From an uncultured beta proteobacterium (GTDB taxonomy: Bacteria; Pseudomonadota; Gammaproteobacteria; Burkholderiales; Burkholderiaceae_C), in assembly GCA_903870955.1 (NCBI GenBank), contig CAIQEX010000168.1, positions 1 through 22,389 of the forward strand: a DNA stretch of 22,389 nt, given 5' to 3'. Position numbers and translations under genes: made by a program. This document shows positions 1 to 6,356 of the stretch, one piece after another (position 1 is the first letter of the stretch; each line of letters opens with the position of its first letter). The notes under the pieces were generated by a model. It was not told the DNA's origin and searched no databases. It worked only from the letters and a program-made list of their open reading frames with translations.

Positions 1-39
1 CGGATCGTTTTCAGCCCCAGCGGAAAGTGTCGATGACAT
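1..39 (-). CDS. Start of a gene cut by the left edge, probably chpA/pilL chemotaxis histidine kinase
   Basis: On the minus strand an ATG at 39-37 opens a frame that runs off the window after 13 codons, reading MSSTLSAGAENDP. An AGGTG Shine-Dalgarno-like box lies about 7 bases upstream, and the start is only 27 bases beyond the pilJ stop, so it looks like the next gene of the pil operon. In other bacteria with pilGHIJ the following gene encodes a large CheA-type hybrid kinase (PilL/ChpA) that phosphorylates PilG and PilH. The 13 residues show no domain, so the identity rests on gene order alone. Confidence 0.5.
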   Translation of the reverse strand, partial: MSSTLSAGAENDP

Positions 40-66
40 GGTTTGCACCTGGTTGTGTTGCCTGCA

Positions 67-2349
67 TCAAACAATCTTGAATCGCGACACCGACTGCCGA
101 AGCTCCTCGGCCATGCGCGAAAGTTCTCTAACCTGACCGGCGGTAACCCGGGTGCCCTCACCGGTTTGCTCGGTCACGGCAAAAATGTGCTGGATGTTTT
201 CCGCCATGACGTTGGCCAGGCCCGCTTCGCGGGAGGCGGAGTTGGAAATCTGTTCGATCAGGTCCGCCACGCGGCGTGACACCCGATCAATTTCGGTCAG
301 CGCCGTACCTGCGTTGTCCGACAGTTTGGCTCCCTCCACCACACCCTGGGTGGAGCGTTCCATGGCCCCGATGGCATCTTGCGTGTCGGTCTGAATGGCC
401 TTCACCAGGGCAGAAATCTGGCGCGTGGCATCGGCCGAGCGTTCCGCCAGTCGCTGCACTTCTTCCGCCACAACCGAGAAGCCGCGTCCGGCATCTCCAG
501 CCGATGCCGCCTGAATAGCGGCATTAAGAGCCAACACGTTGGTCTGCTCGGTAATGTCTGAAATCAGTTCGGTGATTTCACCGATCTCCTGCGAGGACTC
601 ACCCAGACGCTTGATGCGCTTGGAGGTTTCCTGGATCTGGTCCCGGATGGCGTTCATACCGCCGATGGCGTTTTGCACCGCGGTCAAACCGGATTCGGCG
701 GCCTGCAGTGACTGGCGCGCGACGCGGGCTGATTCCTGCGCCTGGGTTGACACGTCATTGATGCGTCCGGCCATTTCCAGCACGCCCTGGCCGGTGGCGC
801 GAATTTCCTGCAGTTGTTCTTTGGACGCGGCCAGAAGTTCGGTCGATGTCGTATCCACATCGGAGGTTGTCTGGGCCACCTGGGAAGCGGTCTTCTGCAC
901 GTTACTGACCAGGGATCGCAACTCTTCCACGGTGTAGTTAACGGAGTCGGCAATGGCGCCGGTAATGTCTTCTGTGACCGTGGCTTCCTGAGTCAGGTCT
1001 CCCTCGGCCACCGTCTGCAGTTCGTTCATGAGTCGCAAAATGGCGGCCTGGTTGGCGTCGTTGACGCGTTTGGCGTCCTGCTCCTGGCGCTCGGCTTCGA
1101 CGCGCTGTTCGTCGGCTGCAACCTGGCTTCTTTGACTATCCTGCAATTGGACGAAGGACAGGCCACCGGCCGACAGCAGAGCCAGTGCGGCTGCCAAAAC
1201 CAGCAACGCCAAGGAGCCACCGCCGACACCCGATTGATCGGAAAGTTTGCGCTGCAAGGCATCCAGCGCAAGGCGCAAAGGTTCGCTATCCGCGACGATG
1301 GCCGTCTGCGCTTCACGCGCCGCCACCAGACCCTGCAGATTGCCCAGAATAGCGCCACCCTGCGCACGCATGTCTTCAAACTGCTTGATCAGCAATTCGG
1401 CTTGTTTACGCGTTTCGCCGTCCTTGGCCGGGGTCAGATGCAAGTCGGCACTTCCATTCAAAAGGCCCTGGGATATTTCCTTGAACCGATTCAGGTCTTT
1501 GCCCAACAACTGAACCGCCTCGGGTTTGACCCCTTCGGTGGTCAAAAATTCGTTGGACGATTTGCCAATGCGCTGCGTCAGCATCACCAACTGGCCCAAG
1601 GTCGACATCTCGGCTGCGGACGCACCCTGCTGAACCTTGAGGTTGGAAATATTTTGCGAGGTCTCCAGCAGTTCGGCAGACTGGAGGCTGATCTGGTGCA
1701 GGGCGTCGCCGATCTGCGTAAGCACCTTTTGCTGCCCCATCACGACCTTGGCATTTTTCTCGGCACGGTCTACCAGCGGAGCGATCGGTTCCAGTTCGGC
1801 TTGAAAGCTATCCGGCAAAGAGCCCACGCCAATGTCGCCGTCGCGCAAGCCACGGGTGGTGTTGGTCAGGATACTGACACTCTCCTGCACGTCCGCAAAG
1901 GCCGGCGCATGGCCCACCAGTGCCTGCGTTGCTGACTTGGCCAGGCGCTGCGACTGCATCAGGGATTGGCCTGTGACACCGAGTTGCTGTGCCACCCGGT
2001 CAGACTGGCTGAGTGCATAAATCGTGACTATGACCAACAGCACCAGCGTCGCAGCGAGCACCAAGCCCAACAATCGCTTGTGGGCAGTTGCCGTCCTGGC
2101 ACCCAGCACCGGCAATTGAATCAAATCCTTATCCACCACGGTTGCCGAAGCTGCGTTTGCCGGGCCAGACGGGGGTTCTGCCCGCAGGTTCGCCGGGCGG
2201 GTGGCGTCGCCCCGCCGCGTTACCAAAACCGTTTCGGGAGGCTCGAATTCGGCATCCTGGCCGGGCATTCCCAAGCTCAGACTTGCGTCTTTTTCCGACT
2301 CGTTGGGTTGCTTGGAAAACAGGTTTTTGATTTGGTCAATGATGGACAT
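67..2349 (-). CDS. pilJ: PilJ, type IV pilus methyl-accepting chemotaxis transducer
   Basis: Membrane receptor of the Chp/Pil chemosensory system, which controls twitching motility through a CheW-like adaptor and a CheA-type kinase. The 760-residue product has a cytoplasmic N-terminal extension of about 90 residues, a first membrane helix at about 93-113, a periplasmic PilJ-type helical region, a second helix at about 377-402, and a coiled-coil signalling domain from about 500 to the end. The signalling tip is clear (EQTNVLALNAAIQAASAGD, then GRGFSVVAEEVQRLAERSA). The frame also has a GTG at 2358, three codons upstream. I prefer the ATG at 2349, which has a GGGTG-like box about 8 bases upstream and begins MSIIDQIKNLF. 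It lies 39 bases downstream of pilI on the same strand. Confidence 0.93.
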   Translation of the reverse strand: MSIIDQIKNLFSKQPNESEKDASLSLGMPGQDAEFEPPETVLVTRRGDATRPANLRAEPPSGPANAASATVVDKDLIQLPVLGARTATAHKRLLGLVLAATLVLLVIVTIYALSQSDRVAQQLGVTGQSLMQSQRLAKSATQALVGHAPAFADVQESVSILTNTTRGLRDGDIGVGSLPDSFQAELEPIAPLVDRAEKNAKVVMGQQKVLTQIGDALHQISLQSAELLETSQNISNLKVQQGASAAEMSTLGQLVMLTQRIGKSSNEFLTTEGVKPEAVQLLGKDLNRFKEISQGLLNGSADLHLTPAKDGETRKQAELLIKQFEDMRAQGGAILGNLQGLVAAREAQTAIVADSEPLRLALDALQRKLSDQSGVGGGSLALLVLAAALALLSAGGLSFVQLQDSQRSQVAADEQRVEAERQEQDAKRVNDANQAAILRLMNELQTVAEGDLTQEATVTEDITGAIADSVNYTVEELRSLVSNVQKTASQVAQTTSDVDTTSTELLAASKEQLQEIRATGQGVLEMAGRINDVSTQAQESARVARQSLQAAESGLTAVQNAIGGMNAIRDQIQETSKRIKRLGESSQEIGEITELISDITEQTNVLALNAAIQAASAGDAGRGFSVVAEEVQRLAERSADATRQISALVKAIQTDTQDAIGAMERSTQGVVEGAKLSDNAGTALTEIDRVSRRVADLIEQISNSASREAGLANVMAENIQHIFAVTEQTGEGTRVTAGQVRELSRMAEELRQSVSRFKIV

Positions 2350-2388
2350 AGATGGCACCCAATGTGAAACTTCGTGTCGATACCGGCC

Positions 2389-2922
2389 CTAGGCACCGAT
2401 GCTTAAAAACGCGGGAAACTGGGTCAGCGCACGCAGGTTGACTTCCTGCCAGCTAACACCCTCGGAATCGATAAAGCAGTTTCCGAAAAAAGCCGGTCGG
2501 TCAGGTGTAGCAGGGGCTGTGGAGCGGAAGGCATCACTGCCGCGCAAGCCCGCCAGACTGTCGACCTGCAATGCGCAATTGACTTCCAGCAGGGCGTTGA
2601 GCGTGACCACACTGGCCTCGCCAGCCAAAGGTGCCGGACTCGGTGATGCGCCCCCATGGGCACCTATGAACCCGGCCAGATCCACCACGCCAAACAGGCC
2701 GCCCCGAATGTTGATAACGCCTTTAAACCAGGCCTTGGAATAGGGCACCGGTTGCAAGTTGGATAAGGCGACGATCTCGCCGCTTTGTCCCAGCGGCAGC
2801 AGGTAGTTGTGTCCCCCGGCTTTCACCGCCAGCCAGGACACTGACATGCCCTCGGTTTGGGACGCCTGCAAGCGTTTTGCCAGTCGGGCTTGAAGTTCTC
2901 GAAGTGCTTCGCGGTTGGCCAT
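2389..2922 (-). CDS. pilI: PilI, CheW-like adaptor of the twitching chemosensory system
   Basis: A 177-residue CheW-domain protein that would couple the receptor PilJ to the CheA-type kinase at the inner membrane. The CheW fold shows as a run of short beta strands and turns: a segment ending YLLPLGQSGEIVAL, followed by PVPYSKAWFKGVINIRG, which matches the CheW pattern in which a strand leads into a G-x-x-N-x-R-G turn, then FGVVDLAGFIG. The length is normal for PilI. It sits 9 bases after the pilH stop and 39 bases before pilJ, so the order pilG-pilH-pilI-pilJ is kept. The start ATG at 2922-2920 has no strong Shine-Dalgarno box, consistent with translation coupled to pilH. Confidence 0.92.
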   Translation of the reverse strand: MANREALRELQARLAKRLQASQTEGMSVSWLAVKAGGHNYLLPLGQSGEIVALSNLQPVPYSKAWFKGVINIRGGLFGVVDLAGFIGAHGGASPSPAPLAGEASVVTLNALLEVNCALQVDSLAGLRGSDAFRSTAPATPDRPAFFGNCFIDSEGVSWQEVNLRALTQFPAFLSIGA

Positions 2923-2931
2923 CGTGGTGGG

Positions 2932-3297
2932 TCAGCCCAAAGCCTTGATTTTTGCGAACAACTCGGTGGAATCCACCGGTTTAGTGATGTAGTCGCGGGC
3001 GCCCTGGCGCATGCCCCAGACGCGGTCGGTTTCCAGGCTCTTGCTGGTGCACATGATGATGGGGATGCCGTTAAATTCCGGCGTCCGGTTGATCGAGCGC
3101 GTGAGTTGATAACCATTTTGGCCCGGCATCACGACGTCCATCAGAATCAGATCCGGCTTGTCTTCCGCCAAGCGGGCAAATGCTTCGGTGGCGTTTTCTG
3201 CCGAACGCACCGAATAACCATTGCGTTGCAACAGGTCGGTCATAAATAAGGTCTCGGTCTTGGAGTCATCCACGATCAGTACTTTATGAATCGTCAT
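2932..3297 (-). CDS. pilH: PilH, CheY-like response regulator
   Basis: A single-domain receiver of 121 residues. Acidic pocket residues D10 and D11 (VLIVDDSK), the phosphorylation site D54 (LILMDVVMPG) and the conserved lysine in CTSKSL are visible, and there is no output domain. In the Chp/Pil system PilH is one of two CheY-like proteins that act downstream of the kinase to control pilus extension and retraction. The frame stays open upstream to 3528, but that part overlaps pilG. The true start is the ATG at 3297-3295, which overlaps the pilG stop by one base (TGATG), giving translational coupling and the normal family length. Confidence 0.93.
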   Translation of the reverse strand: MTIHKVLIVDDSKTETLFMTDLLQRNGYSVRSAENATEAFARLAEDKPDLILMDVVMPGQNGYQLTRSINRTPEFNGIPIIMCTSKSLETDRVWGMRQGARDYITKPVDSTELFAKIKALG

Positions 3298-3695
3298 CAA
3301 ACAGTCCCTTGCGTTGCGGCTGTAAATTGCACGACTGCGTTCAGCAGTTGTTCTTTGGAGAAGGGTTTGGTCAGGTAGTCCTGGGCGCCGGCCATGCGGC
3401 CACGGGCCTTGTCGAAGACGCCGTCCTTGGAGGACAGCATGACGACTGGCACACCGGCAAATTTGGCATTGCGCTTGATGATGGCGCAGGTCTGGTAGCC
3501 GTCCAGACGGGGCATCAAAATATCGCAAAAAATGAGGTTGGGCTGGTAGTCGTTGACCTTGGCCAAAGCGTCAAAACCATCTTCGGCCAGCAAGACTTCG
3601 TGACCGCCCTGTTTAAGGAAAATTTCGGCACTGCGGCGGATGGTGTTGCTATCGTCCACCACCAGTACTTTTAACGCTGTATCTTGGGTACTCAC
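3297..3695 (-). CDS. pilG: PilG, CheY-like response regulator
   Basis: A 132-residue single receiver domain. It has the acidic pair D14/D15 (VLVVDDSNTIRRSAE), the phospho-acceptor D58 (LIFCDILMPRLDGYQT), the SSK motif and a final TKPF turn. The RRSAEIFL helix after the acidic pair is typical of PilG. The start is a GTG at 3695-3693, with a good purine-rich box (AGGAGAGG) just upstream on the minus strand. It is the first pil gene, 66 bases downstream of the rubredoxin gene on the same strand, and its stop overlaps the pilH start. PilG is expected to relay kinase output to the pilus extension machinery. Confidence 0.93.
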   Translation of the reverse strand: MSTQDTALKVLVVDDSNTIRRSAEIFLKQGGHEVLLAEDGFDALAKVNDYQPNLIFCDILMPRLDGYQTCAIIKRNAKFAGVPVVMLSSKDGVFDKARGRMAGAQDYLTKPFSKEQLLNAVVQFTAATQGTV

Positions 3696-3722
3696 AAGGA
3701 TCCTCTCCTGTCCTGATCACTT

Positions 3723-3756
3723 CCCGCCAGCCGGCTGTTTCGCCGGGCCAAGCGGG
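3723..3756 (-). other. Nested inverted repeats between rubredoxin and pilG
   Basis: Outer arms CCCGC (3723-3727) and GCGGG (3752-3756) enclose inner arms CCGGC (3731-3735) and GCCGG (3742-3746) around a 6-base loop. They lie 5 bases past the rubredoxin stop. No run of T follows in the direction of transcription, so a standard intrinsic terminator is unlikely. It may be an intercistronic RNA hairpin that sets transcript ends or stability. Confidence 0.35.
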
Positions 3757-3761
3757 TTGCG

Positions 3762-3935
3762 CTAAATTTGAACCATCTCAAAATCTTCCTTGCGCGCTGC
3801 GCATTCAGGACACACCCAGTTCATGGGCACATCGGCCCAGCGCGTACCGGGAGCAATTCCTTCATCCGGGGCACCCAGTGCCTCGTCATATATCCAACCG
3901 CAAATAAGACACATCCAAGTTTTGGTATCAGTCAC
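3762..3935 (-). CDS. rubA: Rubredoxin
   Basis: A 57-residue one-iron electron carrier. The four iron ligands are clear: C9-L-I-C12 followed by G-W-I-Y-D, and C42-P-E-C45. Between them come the family features G-x-P-x-x-G-I-A-P-G-T and W-x-D-V-P, and the protein ends RKEDFEMVQI. The start is a GTG at 3935-3933, because no ATG lies before the first cysteine except one inside WMC. A GAAGG box lies 11 bases upstream. It is divergent from the ThiD-like gene, with 119 bases between the two starts that must hold both promoters; I saw no convincing pair of -35/-10 boxes there. It is probably co-transcribed with pilG. The redox partner cannot be named from sequence. Confidence 0.95.
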   Translation of the reverse strand: MTDTKTWMCLICGWIYDEALGAPDEGIAPGTRWADVPMNWVCPECAARKEDFEMVQI

Positions 3936-4054
3936 AGCTTAAGGGGCCTTCGAATAGAATGCAACGATTGTATAGAGGCAAGGCGTATCAAAATGATGCA
4001 TCTGCCGAAACAACGTCATTTTGCCTGATGGCATCTAGAAGGACAGGCTACCCA

Positions 4055-4966
4055 ATGACCGCAACGACCATCCTGGAACCCGAAGCTGGTGCGCAAGATG
4101 ATGGACCCGCAGCCTGTGTAATGGTGTTCAACGCCAACGACCCTAGCGGTGCTGCCGGACTGACCGCTGACCTCATGACGATCGCATCGGTTGGGGCCCA
4201 CGCCCTGCCGATCATGACGGGCACCTATGTGCGCGATACCTCCGAGGTTTTTGACCATTTCGCTATGGACGACGAGGCCGTTACCGACCAGGCACGGGCC
4301 ATTCTGGAGGACGTGCCGGTGCAGGCCATCAAGGTCGGTTTTGTCGGCAGTCCGGAAAACCTGAGCGCGATTGCCGAACTGGCTTCGGACTACGCCGATG
4401 TGCCGCTGCTGACCTACATGCCCGACCTCTCCTGGTGGAGTGAAGACCAGATTGACATGTACCAGGACGCCTGTAGCGAACTGTTGCTACCCCAAACCAC
4501 GGTGTTGGTTGGAAACCACAGCACCCTTTCGCGCTGGCTTTTGCCGGATTGGAGCGCGGAAAAGAGCCCCACCGCGCGTGACATTGCCCGTGCCGCCAAT
4601 GAGTTTGGCGTCGCCTTTACCCTGGTTACGGGCATTCCCTTGCCGGATCAGTTCATTGAAAACGCCTTGTGTTCGCCTACGGCCGTGCTGTGCTCCCACC
4701 GTTTTGAGCGGTTCGAGGCCGTATTTACCGGTGCCGGCGAGACCCTGTCTGCGGCGATTACCGCATTGATTGCCAGCGAGACCGAATTGACCGAAGCCGT
4801 CGCTGAAGCCTTGAGTTATCTGGACCGGTGTCTGGATGGTGGCTTCAGACCCGGCATGGGCAACGTGATTCCTGACCGCCTGTTCTGGGCCCAGCCCGAG
4901 GACGACGAGGAAGAAGAAGCGAAAGAATCCAATTTTGAGATTTCCCCCAACGACACCCGTCACTGA
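4055..4966 (+). CDS. thiD: ThiD-like kinase (hydroxymethylpyrimidine/phosphomethylpyrimidine kinase family)
   Basis: A ribokinase-fold protein of 303 residues related to ThiD, which phosphorylates HMP and HMP-phosphate in thiamine synthesis. The N-terminal substrate loop reads [17 protein letters not shown] (24-40), close to the family's GSDPSGGAGIQADL. The anion-hole segment near the end reads [12 protein letters not shown] (224-235). Canonical ThiD has GTGCTLSAAI here, so the catalytic cysteine position is a glutamate (E229). TYVRDT (57-62) replaces the usual TAQNT. An acidic tail ([11 protein letters not shown], about 281-291) extends the protein beyond the usual roughly 266 residues. The frame is open back to 3959; I chose the ATG at 4055, preceded by AGAAGGACAGG. 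It is 14 bases ahead of hemL. The fold is certain, the substrate is not. Confidence 0.8.
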   Translation: MTATTILEPEAGAQDDGPAACVMVFNANDPSGAAGLTADLMTIASVGAHALPIMTGTYVRDTSEVFDHFAMDDEAVTDQARAILEDVPVQAIKVGFVGSPENLSAIAELASDYADVPLLTYMPDLSWWSEDQIDMYQDACSELLLPQTTVLVGNHSTLSRWLLPDWSAEKSPTARDIARAANEFGVAFTLVTGIPLPDQFIENALCSPTAVLCSHRFERFEAVFTGAGETLSAAITALIASETELTEAVAEALSYLDRCLDGGFRPGMGNVIPDRLFWAQPEDDEEEEAKESNFEISPNDTRH

Positions 4967-4980
4967 TTGACCTGAACGCT

Positions 4981-6279
4981 ATGACTGTTGACCGCAACCA
5001 AACTCTATTTGACCGTGCCCGCCAGGTAATCCCTGGGGGGGTTAACTCTCCCGTGCGTGCCTTCAAGGCCGTGGGCGGCACACCGCGTTTTGTCCAACGC
5101 GCCCAAGGGGCTTACTTTTGGGATGCCAACGACAAAAAATACATCGACTACATCGGTTCCTGGGGTCCGATGATCCTGGGCCACGGTCATCCGGCCGTTG
5201 TGGAGGCCGTGCAAAAGGCCTTGCTCGACGGCTTCTCATTTGGCGCGCCGACCGAGCGCGAGGTGGAACTGGCCGAAGCCATTCTGGCGCGGGTTCCGAG
5301 CATGGACATGGTTCGCCTGGTGAGCTCGGGTACCGAAGCCGGCATGAGCGCCATTCGCGTAGCGCGGGGTGCCACCGGCCGCAGCAAGTTCATCAAGTTC
5401 GAGGGCTGCTACCACGGCCATGCCGACGCTTTGCTGGTCAAGGCGGGCTCGGGTCTGGCCACTTTTGGCAATCCCACCAGCGCCGGGGTGCCGCCTGAAG
5501 TGGTTCAGCACACCATCGTGCTGGAGTACAACAACCTGCAACAACTTGAAGAAGCCTTTGTCACCCATGGCAAGGAGCTGGCCTGCATCATCATTGAGCC
5601 GATTGCCGGCAATATGAATTTCGTGCGCGCCTCCGTACCTTTCATGAAGCGTTGCCGCGAACTGTGCACCGAGTACGGCGCGCTGTTGTTGCTCGACGAG
5701 GTGATGACCGGAATGCGCGTGGCCCTGGGTAGCGCCCAAAGCGTCTACGCCCGCGAAATCCCCGGCTTTGAGCCCGACATGACGGTGCTGGGCAAGGTGA
5801 TTGGCGGCGGCATGCCGCTGGCGGCCTTCGGCGGTAAACGCCATCTGATGGAACAACTCGCGCCCTTGGGCCCGGTGTACCAAGCGGGTACTCTTTCTGG
5901 CAACCCAGTGGCCACAGCCTGTGGCCTGGCTACCTTGGCCGAGATCGGCAAGCCTGGTTTCTACGAAGAGCTGGGGCGCAAGACGCAGTCGCTGATCAGC
6001 GGTTTGACAGCTGCCGCGACACAAGCGGGCATTCCGTTTTGTGGCGATAGCGAAGGTGGCATGTTTGGCTTCTTCCTGTTCCCGGAGTTGCCGCAAAACT
6101 ACGCCAAAGTGATGACCACGGATAACAAGACCTTCAACACCCTGTTCCATGGTTTGCTGGATCGCGGCGTGTATATCGCACCGGCACTTTATGAAGCGGG
6201 GTTCATGAGCGCTGCGCACACTGATGCAGACATTGCAGAGACCGTCGCCGCCGCTGCGGAGATTTTTGCCTCTCTGTAG
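4981..6279 (+). CDS. hemL: Glutamate-1-semialdehyde 2,1-aminomutase (HemL)
   Basis: A PLP-dependent cytosolic enzyme that converts glutamate-1-semialdehyde to 5-aminolevulinate, the last step of the C5 route to haem and other tetrapyrroles. At 432 residues it has the normal length. The opening [12 protein letters not shown] is diagnostic of Hem[17 protein letters not shown] forms the cofactor phosphate region, D239 in LLLDEVMTG faces the pyridine nitrogen, and K272 in [11 protein letters not shown] is the Schiff-base lysine. The ATG at 4981 lies 14 bases after the ThiD-like stop, so the two are probably one transcript. No change in a key residue was noticed. Confidence 0.97.
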   Translation: MTVDRNQTLFDRARQVIPGGVNSPVRAFKAVGGTPRFVQRAQGAYFWDANDKKYIDYIGSWGPMILGHGHPAVVEAVQKALLDGFSFGAPTEREVELAEAILARVPSMDMVRLVSSGTEAGMSAIRVARGATGRSKFIKFEGCYHGHADALLVKAGSGLATFGNPTSAGVPPEVVQHTIVLEYNNLQQLEEAFVTHGKELACIIIEPIAGNMNFVRASVPFMKRCRELCTEYGALLLLDEVMTGMRVALGSAQSVYAREIPGFEPDMTVLGKVIGGGMPLAAFGGKRHLMEQLAPLGPVYQAGTLSGNPVATACGLATLAEIGKPGFYEELGRKTQSLISGLTAAATQAGIPFCGDSEGGMFGFFLFPELPQNYAKVMTTDNKTFNTLFHGLLDRGVYIAPALYEAGFMSAAHTDADIAETVAAAAEIFASL

Positions 6280-6356
6280 TATTTACTGGCCTTAGACTCG
6301 AGGCTCTTTGCCGTACCGGGAGGTCGGCTCGGTAACAGTTCTGGCTCCGGGAGGGG

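Noticed and set aside
814..1935. A 373-codon open frame on the plus strand
   Set aside because: It is opposite pilJ, which has an unmistakable chemoreceptor signalling domain. The product is Gln/Leu/Gly-rich without motifs.
3298..3528. Upstream extension of the pilH frame into pilG
   Set aside because: The extension overlaps the pilG receiver in another frame. The ATG at 3297 matches the receiver-domain start and gives the TGATG coupling.
3959..4054. Upstream extension of the ThiD-like frame by 32 codons
   Set aside because: It has no Shine-Dalgarno box and no family sequence. The ATG at 4055 has purine-rich sequence upstream and gives a sensible N-terminus.
5236..6219. A 327-codon open frame on the minus strand
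   Set aside because: It is opposite hemL, whose PLP motifs are intact; shadow composition only.
6280..6356. Possible c-di-GMP riboswitch or terminator before the GGDEF-EAL gene
   Set aside because: Only a short TACCG/CGGTA dyad with an 11-base loop was found, with no T-run and no GEMM-like core in 77 bases.
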